This document shows positions 20,076 through 29,696 of a DNA stretch of 64,000 nt, one piece after another. The notes beneath the pieces are model-generated. The model searched no databases. It had not been told where the DNA came from and worked only from the letters and a program-made list of their open reading frames with translations. The stretch's first letter is position 1. Every line of letters begins with the position of its first letter. The stretch spans positions 124,001 through 188,000 of the forward strand of contig NZ_JACJQO010000022.1 of the NCBI RefSeq assembly GCF_014696715.1. Reading direction: 5' to 3'. Source of the stretch: Pseudanabaena sp. FACHB-2040 (lineage in GTDB: Bacteria; Cyanobacteriota; Cyanobacteriia; Phormidesmidales; Phormidesmidaceae). A program made the position numbers and the translations under genes.

Positions 20076-21005
20076 ATGCTTTCTGACAACAGCCTGCTTG
20101 ACTTTAAGCTAACCGAGGAGCCGCTAGTTAGCTGCTCCGTGACACCTAAATTGTCCTGTTCCTTACGCTGGCGGCAGGGTAAGCTGTGGGTCAGCCAAGC
20201 CTACGGTAGCCGAGACATTCCGCTGCCGGCGCTGGCTAGCGAAGAGTGGTTTCGGGCCTGTTTGAATCGTTCACGGGCCAAGGCAGTCTGTATCGACCCT
20301 ACCTTAGGCAATGCCGCCGTGACCCTGTGGGCCAAAGCCTGTAAGGAGGCGGGCAAGCCTCTCTATGTACGCATCCCATCTACATCGGCTCTACCCCACA
20401 AACAAAATCCGCTGGGGTGGATGGCAAAGCGGTTGTGCGATCAGGCAGCAACGGCTTTGCTGCTAGTAATCTTGAGCCCGCTGATGCTGGTGCTGGCAGG
20501 CCTCATTAAGCTGCAGGATGGCGGCCCAATCTTTTACTGCCAGTGGCGGGTAGGGCAAAGGGGTAAGCTGTTCCGCATTTTCAAGTTTCGCTCCATGGTA
20601 GTGAATGCAGAGAACCTGCACTACAAACTCATGGCTGACCAACGGGGGCTGCATAAGCTACAAGACGACCCTCGAGTAACCCCTCTGGGCAAGTGGATAC
20701 GTAAGTTTAGTCTGGATGAACTGCCCCAGTTGTTGAATGTGTGGCGCGGAGAGATGAGCCTGGTAGGCCCACGCCCCTGGGCGATTTATGATGCTGTGCG
20801 CATCGCGCCGGAACTGCGTCACCGGTTAAATGCTTTGCCGGGCATGACTGGTGCCTGGCAGGTAGAAGCCCGTTCGACCGAAGTTGATCTCACTACCGTA
20901 AACCGTCGGGACTTGGCTTACTTGAAAAACTGGACAGTTTGGCAAGACCTAAAATTCCTGCTACTGACGGTGCCTAAGGTCCTGCTGGGCTCTGGGGCCT
21001 ACTAG
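20076..21005 (+). CDS. Initiating sugar-phosphate transferase (polyprenyl-P, WbaP/WcaJ-type catalytic domain)
   Basis: A TTG at 20064 is in frame, but the ATG at 20076 after a GGAG site is preferred (309 residues). The first about 110 residues are a soluble region of unknown role. From about residue 117 comes a hydrophobic membrane segment followed by the catalytic part: FKFRSM, DELPQLLNVWRGEMSLVGPRP and PGMTGAWQVEARS. These define the family that transfers a sugar-1-phosphate from a nucleotide sugar to the lipid carrier, the first step of exopolysaccharide repeat-unit assembly. Lacking the four extra N-terminal spans of WcaJ, it is a short, single-span type. It follows the BY-kinase by about 100 bp, a usual arrangement. 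Confidence 0.94.
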   Translation: MLSDNSLLDFKLTEEPLVSCSVTPKLSCSLRWRQGKLWVSQAYGSRDIPLPALASEEWFRACLNRSRAKAVCIDPTLGNAAVTLWAKACKEAGKPLYVRIPSTSALPHKQNPLGWMAKRLCDQAATALLLVILSPLMLVLAGLIKLQDGGPIFYCQWRVGQRGKLFRIFKFRSMVVNAENLHYKLMADQRGLHKLQDDPRVTPLGKWIRKFSLDELPQLLNVWRGEMSLVGPRPWAIYDAVRIAPELRHRLNALPGMTGAWQVEARSTEVDLTTVNRRDLAYLKNWTVWQDLKFLLLTVPKVLLGSGAY

Positions 21006-21146
21006 AGTCCGCACAGTATTTCTCCCTGTGTGTTCCCTGTATCAACCTGAAAAGCACTGCTTGCCTGCCATAGCTGAACTTGCCTAGAAGGTGAAGCATT
21101 AATTTGGGCAAACAGATTCCTCTGAGCCATTGAATTGAGATTACAG

Positions 21147-22973
21147 ATGTTTCCAAAACCGATCCGTAGGCTCATTAAATCTACTGGAGTGTGGAAGGGA
21201 AATGCGCTCATTCTGAGTGAGCTAAGACATTTCCCTAAAATCTTGACTCTTGCGATTGTCTTCCCGCTGATTGCTGCCCTGTTCGAAGGATTTGGCATCG
21301 GGTTCTTGCTAGGTTTTTTGCAAAACTTAGTCAATTCCACTGGAGAACCTTTTCAGACAGGAATCGGTTGGTTTGATAACTATATTTTAGGGATTCAAGA
21401 GCCTGAATTGAATCAGCTCTACCGAATTTCAGCATTAATCTTAATATCTACCTGGGTACGAGCGGTCTTTAACTACCTCGCTGGTGTGTACGTCAGAAAG
21501 GCTGAGGTTAGTTTGACCAGTCGGCTCTACAAAAAAGCTTTTGAGCAGCTTCAAGCTGTTAGCCTCCGCTTTTTTAGCAAGGTTAGAGGCGGAGACTTGC
21601 TCAATACCATGACAACTGAAGTCAATCAGCTTCAGGTAGCTATTGGCCAGTTGGGGTTTGTGCTGTCTAAGGGATCTGTGGTTTTGGTGTATGCCTTTAT
21701 CGCGCTCTGGATCTCTTGGCCGCTAACTCTAACAGCGATTTTGCTGTTTAGCCTAACTGCGACTGGCCTATCAACTCTCAATAAGAAGATTAGAGAAGCT
21801 AGCTTTCCAGTCTCGGCAGCCCGGGGGCAGTTAACAGCTACTACCAGTGAATTTATCAGCGGCATTCGAACCGTACAGGCTTTTGCCACTCAAGATTTTG
21901 AGCGCCGCCGCTTTTACAAAGCCTGTGACAACTATGTAAATGCGGCCATCGCCGTTGTCAAAAGAACCAATATCGTTCGACCTTTGGCCGAGGCGATTGG
22001 CTCCACTATTTTGATCGGCATGATTATTGTAGGGATGTCTATTTTTGTAGCGGATGGAACGCTACAGGTAGCCTCGCTTTTGACCTTCCTATTCATCCTG
22101 TTTCGCATGGTGCCTGCTATCCAGGAACTGAATGGGGTAGCTGCCAGCTTAAGCTCGATTCAGGGATCTATTAGTAATATCCAAGACCTGCTAAGAACCG
22201 ACAACAAGCCTTACCTACAAAACGGCTACAAACCCTTCCCAGGGCTACAGCGCTCAATCGAGCTGGTTTCCGTGGATTTTAGCTATGACCCAGACGTACC
22301 CATTCTGCAAGACATTACGCTGACTATCGAAAAAGGCCAGACAGTAGCCTTAGTGGGTACTTCAGGGGCAGGAAAAAGTACGCTTGCGGATTTGATTGCT
22401 CGGTTCTATGACGTCACCCAAGGGGAAATCCTGCTGGACGGAACGAACTTGATGGAATTTGACATCAGTTCTGTGCGTAGGCGAATGGCGATTGTCAGCC
22501 AAGACACGTTCATCTTCAATGCCTCTGTGCGAGACAACATTGCCTATGGCTCTGAGGGCGCAACTGATGAAGAAGTCATCGACGCAACCAGATTAGCCAA
22601 TGCAGAAGAATTTATCAGAGCTATGCCAGAAGGGTTTAGCACTGTGCTGGGTGATCGGGGCGTGCGTCTGTCTGGGGGGCAACGACAACGAATTGCCATT
22701 GCGCGTGCTCTTCTGCGTAACCCTGAGATTCTAATTTTGGATGAGGCGACCAGCGCTCTAGACTCTGTTTCTGAAAGGTTGATCCAGCAGTCTATTGAGA
22801 AATTGTCTGTAGGGCGAACTGTGATTGCGATCGCACACCGACTCTCTACCATTTCCAATGCCCATAAAGTGGTCGTTATGGAGCAGGGCCGTATAGTTGA
22901 ACAGGGAAGCTACAAAGACCTGCTGGAGAAACGCGGCAAGCTTTGGAAGTTCCACAAAATGCAAAATGCGTAG
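21147..22973 (+). CDS. ABC exporter with fused membrane and ATPase domains (HepA/MsbA-like)
   Basis: ATG at 21147 is preferred over the in-frame TTG at 21135 (608 residues). The first about 340 residues hold six membrane segments (ABC exporter type 1 fold). The ATPase domain shows Walker A GTSGAGKST at about 405, the signature LSGGQRQRIAIARA at about 508, Walker B EILILDEATSALD and the H-loop AHRLSTI. Half-transporters of this kind work as homodimers and export lipids or lipid-linked glycans; cyanobacterial HepA is needed for heterocyst polysaccharide. In this setting it is the likely flippase or exporter for the locus, as no Wzx-like gene is seen in the window. Confidence 0.95.
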   Translation: MFPKPIRRLIKSTGVWKGNALILSELRHFPKILTLAIVFPLIAALFEGFGIGFLLGFLQNLVNSTGEPFQTGIGWFDNYILGIQEPELNQLYRISALILISTWVRAVFNYLAGVYVRKAEVSLTSRLYKKAFEQLQAVSLRFFSKVRGGDLLNTMTTEVNQLQVAIGQLGFVLSKGSVVLVYAFIALWISWPLTLTAILLFSLTATGLSTLNKKIREASFPVSAARGQLTATTSEFISGIRTVQAFATQDFERRRFYKACDNYVNAAIAVVKRTNIVRPLAEAIGSTILIGMIIVGMSIFVADGTLQVASLLTFLFILFRMVPAIQELNGVAASLSSIQGSISNIQDLLRTDNKPYLQNGYKPFPGLQRSIELVSVDFSYDPDVPILQDITLTIEKGQTVALVGTSGAGKSTLADLIARFYDVTQGEILLDGTNLMEFDISSVRRRMAIVSQDTFIFNASVRDNIAYGSEGATDEEVIDATRLANAEEFIRAMPEGFSTVLGDRGVRLSGGQRQRIAIARALLRNPEILILDEATSALDSVSERLIQQSIEKLSVGRTVIAIAHRLSTISNAHKVVVMEQGRIVEQGSYKDLLEKRGKLWKFHKMQNA

Positions 22974-23049
22974 AGTTTTAGACCACTAAGGCACATAGAA
23001 ACTAGCACCCTTCAATTGTCTAGCTTGATTCTTCAAAGGAGTCATAATT

Positions 23050-24354
23050 GTGAAAATTTTAGTGGAAAATAGCGGCTACTACCTAAAAAACATGGGAGAT
23101 TTAGCCATGCTGCAGGTAGGAGTAAGTCGGTTAGAGAAACTTTTCCCAGGTGCTTCAATCAACGTGTTTACACTTGATCCAAAGGAACTGAAGAAGAGTT
23201 TGCCGGGTACCAATCCAATTTCACCAAGAGGTCGCGACACGTGGGTTTGGCCGCTTGTCCACAAACTACACAACTCACAGCACTCTTCCCTAAGACAAAA
23301 ATGGCAGGGCATAGAGAGATATCTAATTCAGCACCAGCCCCAACTGAGAAGTTTTGTCTTGAAGTTGAAACTTCAGCGGTTCCCAGATGAATCCATAGAA
23401 ATGGAGCGGTTCTTAGGATTGCTCCGGGAAGCAGATTTGGTGGTTGCAACCGGAGGGGGATTTGTCACAGATACTTTCATGAAAATAACGTCCCCTAAGT
23501 TAGACACGCTCGCTTATGCTGCCAAACTTGGGAAAAAAACGGCATTTCTTGGTCAGGGGCTAGGTCCTTTAGAAAATCCTGCAAATTATAGGAAGGCTAA
23601 GGAAGCGTTGGCTATGGCAGACCTAATTTTCCTTAGAGAAAAAAGGGTAGGGCTGCCCTTACTTACAGAAATGGGCGTTGAATCAAACAAAATTGCTGTT
23701 ACTGGTGACGATGCAATTGAACTGGCTTTCAATGCTCGGCAACCTAACGTGGGTAGCGCCATCGGCATCAATTTGAGAATGGCTAGCTACTCTAGCGTTA
23801 ATCATGACTATGTTGATAACCTGCGGAGTGTTCTTCACAGGGTCGCTCTTGAAAAAAGCGCTGATCTCTTGCCTATACCGATCGAGCACGCTGCTAACAA
23901 TCAATCAACTCATGCTGACAGCAATTCTATTAAGAGCCTCCTATGCGGATATGACAACTCCTCTGATGGAGGAGCATCTTTAAATACTCCACTCAAGGTC
24001 ATTCAACAAGTTAGTAAGTGTCGATTCGTCATTACAGGAAGCTACCATGCAGGTGTTTTTGCTTTGTCACAAGGCATCCCTGTTCTTGGATTAGCAAAAT
24101 CAAAATACTATATTGATAAATTTTCAGGTCTTGCCGAGCAGTTCCCAGGCGGTTGTGAAGTAATTCTCCTCAGCGATCAGGAATTTAAAGAAACCCTAGA
24201 GCTTAAGATGAATAACCTCTGGGAGAATGCCGAAAAGCTGAGGCCTCAGCTTTTAGCATCTGCCCAGGAGCAAATTGAGCTTGGGCACTTAGCCTATAAG
24301 CGAATTTATGACCTTTGTACTCCTACAGACCAGCGCCTGGCTATCGCTGTGTAG
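23050..24354 (+). CDS. Polysaccharide pyruvyl transferase family protein
   Basis: A 434-residue protein with a GTG start after a clear AAAGGAG site. Seen: the opening ENSGYYLKNMGDLAMLQVG, ATGGGFVTDTF, GQGLGPLENPANY, IFLREKRVGLPLL, TGDDAIELAF, and near the C-terminus FVITGSYHAGVFALSQGIP. These match the pyruvyl transferase family (PssM/WcaK/CsaB), which moves pyruvate from phosphoenolpyruvate onto a sugar as a ketal and so adds negative charge to the polymer. It lies about 75 bp after the ABC exporter gene and 38 bp before the next glycosyltransferase, in a run of same-strand genes. Confidence 0.9.
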   Translation: MKILVENSGYYLKNMGDLAMLQVGVSRLEKLFPGASINVFTLDPKELKKSLPGTNPISPRGRDTWVWPLVHKLHNSQHSSLRQKWQGIERYLIQHQPQLRSFVLKLKLQRFPDESIEMERFLGLLREADLVVATGGGFVTDTFMKITSPKLDTLAYAAKLGKKTAFLGQGLGPLENPANYRKAKEALAMADLIFLREKRVGLPLLTEMGVESNKIAVTGDDAIELAFNARQPNVGSAIGINLRMASYSSVNHDYVDNLRSVLHRVALEKSADLLPIPIEHAANNQSTHADSNSIKSLLCGYDNSSDGGASLNTPLKVIQQVSKCRFVITGSYHAGVFALSQGIPVLGLAKSKYYIDKFSGLAEQFPGGCEVILLSDQEFKETLELKMNNLWENAEKLRPQLLASAQEQIELGHLAYKRIYDLCTPTDQRLAIAV

Positions 24355-24392
24355 CTTTCTCCTTTCCATCAGGTTGTCATTCATTAGAACTG

Positions 24393-25535
24393 ATGTCTGT
24401 TCCTACAGTTAGCGTCTTAATGCCCGTTTATAATGGCTCTGATTATCTGCAAGAGTCTATAGACAGCATATTAAATCAAACCTACTCTGATTTTGAGTTT
24501 GTTATCATTGACGATTGCTCCACGGATAACACGTGGGAAATATTAAATTTCAATGCTCAAAGAGACCATCGCATCAAACTGCTGCAAAACCCTGAAAATT
24601 TAGGTCTTATCAAGACTCTAAACAAGGGAATTAAGGCAGCTCAGGGAAAATACATAGCTCGACAAGACGCAGATGATATATCACTGCCAGAACGCTTAGA
24701 GCGAGAGGTTGAAGTTTTAGACAGGCAGCCTGATTGCATCCTGGTTTCCTCAAATATTCAGGTAATAAAAGGCAGTAATAAAAAGATCATCGAGATCATG
24801 CGAAAGGCATGCAAACCCGAACTTCTTCCCTGGTATCTCTTGTTCTACAACCGCATAGGCGGGCATAGCCAAGTCATGTATAGGCAAGATGTTGTAGTGG
24901 CTATGGGTGGTTACTCAGAAGTTCGTCCTCACGTCGAAGATTATGAGCTCTGGTGTCGCTTCTCTAGGACCGGAAAGATGATGGTTATTATACCTGAGAT
25001 CTTTTTAACATACCGCAGACACGGTCAAAGCATTTCTGCAAAAAAGAGTAAGGAACAAGAGAGCAATAGATATAAGCAGGTCAAGGAGAATATTGATCAT
25101 CTCACCGAGAAGGACATTTCCATAGAAGAAGCTAAGACTCTAATGGGGTTCTGGAAAGGAAATAGGGAAAGTATTTTTGAGGTCTGGCACCATAGATTCC
25201 CTTCTGCTTCTCAAGTTGAGTTTGTCCACGAATCCCTTACTGAGCTCAAAAAATGTTTCGTGGAAAAATACCAGGATTTATTTCCTACGGTAAATTTATC
25301 GGACGAATTAAATCATCTAATTGGGGAGCAGTTTTTGTTTTGGCTGCGGTCTCCATTAACCAAGGACCACAACATAGCCTCCAAAATTAAGATCACACCT
25401 TACGTATTGTTGTGGAATCCTAACATTCTTGTTGTAGTAGTCAACTGGCTGCTGTGGCTTTTGAGATTTCCTATTGATTCACTTATTTCCCTTTATCGAA
25501 AAGCGTTCGCTAAAGGTATCTCGCAAGACCTCTAA
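24393..25535 (+). CDS. GT2 family glycosyltransferase
   Basis: ATG at 24393 is chosen because the GT2 core starts directly after it (MSVPTVSVLMPVYNG); the open frame upstream overlaps the preceding gene and has no similarity (380 residues). Seen: LNQTYSDFEFVIIDDCSTDNTWEIL, RIKLLQNPENLGL, the Asp motif ARQDADDISLPERLE that binds metal and nucleotide sugar, and GGYSEVRPHVEDYELWCRF, which carries the acceptor-side ED. An inverting GT-A enzyme. It is a close paralogue of the next gene over the first about 110 residues (shared Q-T-x-S-D-F-E-F and D-D-C-S-T-D), pointing to a tandem duplication. The donor sugar is unknown. Confidence 0.92.
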   Translation: MSVPTVSVLMPVYNGSDYLQESIDSILNQTYSDFEFVIIDDCSTDNTWEILNFNAQRDHRIKLLQNPENLGLIKTLNKGIKAAQGKYIARQDADDISLPERLEREVEVLDRQPDCILVSSNIQVIKGSNKKIIEIMRKACKPELLPWYLLFYNRIGGHSQVMYRQDVVVAMGGYSEVRPHVEDYELWCRFSRTGKMMVIIPEIFLTYRRHGQSISAKKSKEQESNRYKQVKENIDHLTEKDISIEEAKTLMGFWKGNRESIFEVWHHRFPSASQVEFVHESLTELKKCFVEKYQDLFPTVNLSDELNHLIGEQFLFWLRSPLTKDHNIASKIKITPYVLLWNPNILVVVVNWLLWLLRFPIDSLISLYRKAFAKGISQDL

Positions 25536-25608
25536 AAATAGATCGGTCAACGTCGCCCAAGAAATCTTTGTATCTGTAGAATCTGTTTTTTGATGTAGCG
25601 GTGTAAAT

Positions 25609-26778
25609 ATGCCTTCTCCCAAAGTTAGCGTAGTCATGACCGCTTTCAACAGCTCCGCCTACTTGTCTGAAGCGGTTGAAAGTATACTCAACCAAACTTT
25701 CTCTGATTTCGAGTTTATTGTCATTGATGATTGTTCAACAGACGATACTTGGGAAATCCTTTCAAGCTACGCCGCTCGCGATGAGAGGATAAGCCTGGTC
25801 AGGAATGAAGAGAATCTTGGCACTGCGAAATCATCCAATAAAGGCCTTTGCCTGGCAAAGGGAGAATATATTGCTCGATTTGACTCAGATGATATCGCTT
25901 TACCCAACCGTTTACAGGAGCAGGTGAAGTACATGGAGTCCAACCCATCAGTAGCATTAATTACAACACCTGTTGAATACATCAATATTAAGGGCGAAGG
26001 AATTGGGTATTACTTCCCTCCAGCAGAATCAATCTTGCTTTCCTGGAGGCATATTTTTTGTAGTCCCCTGCGTCATCCAACAGCATTTTGGCGACGGCAG
26101 CTAGTTGAGTCAGCTGTTGGTCAGTATAATCCTGAGTTTAGATACACACTGGATTATGATTTCTTTGTTCGTGTTTCTGAGGCCCTTAAAGTAGAAACGC
26201 TTCCTTCGATTCTTTTAAAGATGCGGCAAAACCCTAAATCAATCACGTTCTCTAAAGGGAATGTGCAAGATGAATTTGCTGCTAGAGTTACCTATCGACA
26301 AATAGATCGAATTTTGTGGAGATACCCTCTGGCTGAAGAAGAGAAATTTGAGTTAAGAGCCCTACTCCGGCGATACTCCCCCATTCAAAGAGAACAGTTT
26401 GCCGCACTCGCCAAAAGCCAGGTTGAGAGAGCGCTGCGAAATTATTTGAACCTATTCGAAAATTTTTATTCCAGCCAAGAAGATGCCATGAGCCCTAGAG
26501 ACAGTGGTTTTCTTCACAAAGAGATTGAAGATAACATTCCAAAGTTACTAAGCCACTGTATCAAGCAAAAATGGGACAAATTAGGGTGGGAGTTTTTGGT
26601 GGAATATCTCAAGAAATATCCTTCTAGGTTTGCCGCTGTCACAAAAACGATAATCTTCTACTTCTCCTATTGCAAACTACAGGAGATTGGCTTTAAGGAG
26701 GGGCTTCAGAAGTTTCGCACGGTTTATGGCAAATACTTGAGCCGGAGGATGCTGGCTCAATCCAAAGAAACAATTTAG
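25609..26778 (+). CDS. GT2 family glycosyltransferase
   Basis: A 389-residue inverting GT-A transferase. Seen: VSVVMTAFNSSAYL, NQTFSDFEFIVIDDCSTDDTW, NLGTAKSSNKGL, the donor-binding ARFDSDDIALPNRL, and YTLDYDFFVRVSE in the acceptor half. The remaining about 170 residues form a polar helical tail shared in outline with the preceding gene, whose closest relative in the window this is. The two differ well outside the catalytic core, so they probably use different sugars or acceptors. It is followed by a 112-bp AT-rich gap before the next gene. Confidence 0.92.
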   Translation: MPSPKVSVVMTAFNSSAYLSEAVESILNQTFSDFEFIVIDDCSTDDTWEILSSYAARDERISLVRNEENLGTAKSSNKGLCLAKGEYIARFDSDDIALPNRLQEQVKYMESNPSVALITTPVEYINIKGEGIGYYFPPAESILLSWRHIFCSPLRHPTAFWRRQLVESAVGQYNPEFRYTLDYDFFVRVSEALKVETLPSILLKMRQNPKSITFSKGNVQDEFAARVTYRQIDRILWRYPLAEEEKFELRALLRRYSPIQREQFAALAKSQVERALRNYLNLFENFYSSQEDAMSPRDSGFLHKEIEDNIPKLLSHCIKQKWDKLGWEFLVEYLKKYPSRFAAVTKTIIFYFSYCKLQEIGFKEGLQKFRTVYGKYLSRRMLAQSKETI

Positions 26779-26890
26779 TAAAATAGCTTGACATAGTTTT
26801 GACAGCACTAAAGATTGTTTTAATACAAGATATTTTGGTCGATTTTTCAAAACATATTTTATTAGAAGTTCCAAAGATATGTGAATTGCT

Positions 26891-28177
26891 ATGAAAATCG
26901 CCTTTCTAGTTGGCAACTTTCCATCTCTATCTGAAACTTTTGTTCTGAACCAAATTACAGGTTTGATAGATCTGGGTCATGAAATAGATATCTACGCTAC
27001 AAGGCCCTTCAACCTTGAAGCGGTTCATAGGGACGTCGAAAAATACGATTTACTGAGTCGTACTTTCTACTATCCGGTTTTGCCTTCAAACTATTGGCTA
27101 CGGATTATCAAAGGGATTGGCATCTTGTTAACTTGGGGAGTTCGATATCCCTTTATTTGGAAAACCCTCAATTTCTTCCAGTTTCAGCGATACGCTTCAT
27201 CCTTCAGATTCTTGTATCAAACAGTTCCTTTTCTTAAGCAAAGGTTGCCCAAGTACGACTTTATTCTTTGCCATTTCGGCCATGTTGGCAAAAAGGGAAA
27301 CTGCCTCAGAAAAATAGGGGCCGTTCAGGGCAAGTTGGGCACCGTTTTTCATGGCTGGGATCTGACTGAGTACATCCAGGAAGAAGGAAAGCAGGTCTAT
27401 GATGAGCTTTTTTCTGAAGGCGATCTGTTTTTGCCTATTAGCAATCGTTGGAAAAATCTTCTCGTTGATTTAGGCTGCCCAAAGGACAAAACTTTTGTCC
27501 ATCGCATGGGAATTGATTGCGAGCAGTTCAAATTTAAGCCACACCAGCCCAACTCCTCTGAAACTATTCACATTGCCACTGTTGCTCGTCTCACAGAAAA
27601 AAAGGGTATCGAATACGGTATCAGGGCAGCCGCCAAGATTAAGCAGGCTTACCCAAACTTTAGTTACACCATTGTGGGTGACGGTCCACTCAAAGCAGAC
27701 TTAGAGAGCCTAATTCAACAGCTGCATGTTGAGAATGTCGTTAAGCTGTTGGGGTGGAAGCAGCGTGATGATGTAATCGCTATTTTGAACCGAGCAGTTT
27801 TTCTCTTAGCTCCCAGTGTTACAGCCCGTAATGGAGATCAGGAAGGTATTCCGGTTGCCATTATGGAGGCGATGGCAATGGGCTTGGTTGTAGTCAGTAC
27901 TCAGCACAGCGGCATTCCGGAATTGGTGGTGGACAAGGTTTCCGGCTTTTTGGCTGCAGAGCGAGATGCCGATGCACTGGCAGAGTTAGTGATTTGCCTT
28001 ATCCAGCAACCCGAACTTTGTAGAGAGATCAGCCAAAGAGGACGAACACAGGTCGAGGAAAATTATGACATCCAGCAATTAAACCTTCGGTTATCCAAAC
28101 TCCTTGAGGAGGCTGTTGCATCTCCTCAGAAGAGGAATCCCACAATAGCTGTTGGGAATAGCTTAAGGGCTATCTGA
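26891..28177 (+). CDS. GT4 family glycosyltransferase (WcaL/AmsK-like)
   Basis: A 428-residue GT-B transferase. Seen: KIAFLVGNFPSLSETFVLNQI, the opening of the colanic-acid WcaL subgroup; FILCHFGHVGKKG; VFHGWDLTEYIQE; HIATVARLTEKKGIEYGI at the start of the C-terminal domain; IVGDGPLKADLE; and SVTARNGDQEGIPVAIMEAMAMG, which holds the E-x7-E pair. Related enzymes add a late sugar (often galactose) in exopolysaccharide assembly. It continues the plus-strand run, with about 50 bp to the next gene. Confidence 0.92.
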   Translation: MKIAFLVGNFPSLSETFVLNQITGLIDLGHEIDIYATRPFNLEAVHRDVEKYDLLSRTFYYPVLPSNYWLRIIKGIGILLTWGVRYPFIWKTLNFFQFQRYASSFRFLYQTVPFLKQRLPKYDFILCHFGHVGKKGNCLRKIGAVQGKLGTVFHGWDLTEYIQEEGKQVYDELFSEGDLFLPISNRWKNLLVDLGCPKDKTFVHRMGIDCEQFKFKPHQPNSSETIHIATVARLTEKKGIEYGIRAAAKIKQAYPNFSYTIVGDGPLKADLESLIQQLHVENVVKLLGWKQRDDVIAILNRAVFLLAPSVTARNGDQEGIPVAIMEAMAMGLVVVSTQHSGIPELVVDKVSGFLAAERDADALAELVICLIQQPELCREISQRGRTQVEENYDIQQLNLRLSKLLEEAVASPQKRNPTIAVGNSLRAI

Positions 28178-28227
28178 CTCCGTCAGCAGCCAAATCAGAT
28201 GTCTAGCCTTTCCTTTACTCCAAAATT

Positions 28228-29394
28228 ATGAACATTCTGTTAGCGCTTCATTACGATTTAGGCCCCAATGCAGGGGCTGCTGGCAGTACTTACAATTTGG
28301 GCCATTACTATCGGAAGTTGGGGCATCAGGTCTATTTCTACTCAACCAGTGATCAGCCTCGGAGAATGATCTCTGGTAAGCTAAGACGGGCAACTTTTTC
28401 AATATTTCTTGCCCGGCATATCTCTTCACTGTTGGCAAAAGTTCCCATTGATGTCATTGATGCCTCAACTGGGGATGCTTGGATTTGGGGCCAATTTCTA
28501 CGTAAGCAAAACTCGCAACACCCTTTGCTTGTTACTCGTAGCCACGGCTTAGAGCATCTAGAACACATGGCTCGCTTAGATGAGGTCAAGAAAGGCAATC
28601 TTAAATTGAGCTGGAAATATCCGCTGTACTACGGTGGCTTTAAGCTTTGGGAAGAGGCTGCCTCTTTTCGCTGTGCTGATTTGGCTTTTGCACTTAACCA
28701 GGAAGAAGCCAACTACATCACTAACGGGTTTGGACTCGATCGTGCCCAGGTTTATGTTTTTCCTAACGGCATTCCTGAATCATTTCTCAATCGACCCTTC
28801 TCCCCGCTACCAACGGAAGAATCAGTGCCGATTCGAATTGCTCAAATCGGCACCTACATTGCCAGGAAAGGGATTCAATATGCTAAGCCTGCTATTAACC
28901 ACATACTCAAACGCCATCCCAATGTTGAGTTTACCTTTCTCGGCACTCAATGCCCGGAATGTCCGACGGCAGAGCAGGTCTATCAAGACTTTGAGCCTGA
29001 TCTGCATGAGCGCATTCGGGTAATCCCTCGGTATGACCACGACCAACTCCCTGAACTGCTCGAAGGACACCATATCAAGCTCTTTCCGACAATTTCTGAG
29101 GGTTTTGGCAAAGCTCTGATTGAAGCCATGGCCTGTGGGTTAGCGCCGGTAACTAGTGCCGCATCAGGTCCCCTAGAGATCGTAAAGGATGGTCACGACG
29201 GCCTTGTTGTCCCCATTGCAGATAGCCAGGCGATCGAGCAGGCGCTAGAGAAGCTGATTTGCGATCGCACTTTCCTAGAGCAGCTCCGTAAAAATGCTTA
29301 CCTCAGTGCTCAAGAATATAGCTGGGAAAAAATCGCCCGCAGAAGAACTGAAGCCTACGAGAAAGCGCTAGCGACAACTACTGCCGGCTCGTAG
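28228..29394 (+). CDS. GT4 family glycosyltransferase
   Basis: A 388-residue GT-B transferase. Seen: LALHYDLGPNAGAAGST at the N-terminus, TRSHGLEHLEHM, YVFPNGIPESFLN, PIRIAQIGTYIARKGIQYAK, and FPTISEGFGKALIEAMACG with the catalytic E-x7-E, followed by GHDGLVVP. A Cys pair (TQCPECPTAEQ) in the C-terminal domain is unusual, though a role for it is unknown. Donor and acceptor cannot be read. The gene is followed by a broken GT2 fragment at 29431. Confidence 0.9.
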   Translation: MNILLALHYDLGPNAGAAGSTYNLGHYYRKLGHQVYFYSTSDQPRRMISGKLRRATFSIFLARHISSLLAKVPIDVIDASTGDAWIWGQFLRKQNSQHPLLVTRSHGLEHLEHMARLDEVKKGNLKLSWKYPLYYGGFKLWEEAASFRCADLAFALNQEEANYITNGFGLDRAQVYVFPNGIPESFLNRPFSPLPTEESVPIRIAQIGTYIARKGIQYAKPAINHILKRHPNVEFTFLGTQCPECPTAEQVYQDFEPDLHERIRVIPRYDHDQLPELLEGHHIKLFPTISEGFGKALIEAMACGLAPVTSAASGPLEIVKDGHDGLVVPIADSQAIEQALEKLICDRTFLEQLRKNAYLSAQEYSWEKIARRRTEAYEKALATTTAGS

Positions 29395-29430
29395 CCCAGT
29401 TTTAAACAACTCTAACTAACTTGAAATAGT

Positions 29431-29634
29431 ATGTCTGCTCCATTGGTTTCCATTCTAATTAGTAACTATAACTATGGCTGTTATATTGCTGCCGCTATAG
29501 ATAGTGCCTTGGCCCAAACTTACCAAAATACTGATTTAAGAATTTACGACAGCAATCAGGGTAGCCGTAGACAGGATAAGCCACTCGTTAAAGCAGTCAG
29601 AAGTACAACTATGGCTTATCCAGTGGTTAACTAA
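29431..29634 (+). pseudogene. Remnant of a GT2 glycosyltransferase (N-terminal about 40 residues only)
   Basis: The 67-codon frame opens VSILISNYNYGCYIAAAIDS followed by ALAQTYQNTDL, which matches the first strand and helix of GT2 enzymes and most resembles the gene at 34837 (ASILICNYNYGGFIQRAIDS). After this the similarity stops: the expected VVDDGSTD strand is replaced by unrelated residues and a stop. The catalytic Asp motifs are absent, so it cannot be an active transferase. It looks like debris left by a deletion between two glycosyltransferase genes. Confidence 0.8.
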
Positions 29635-29696
29635 GATACTAAGCCATTCAGCTGTTTCTGTTGGTGTAAGCCCCTTTCTTCAATCTGAGGTAAATC

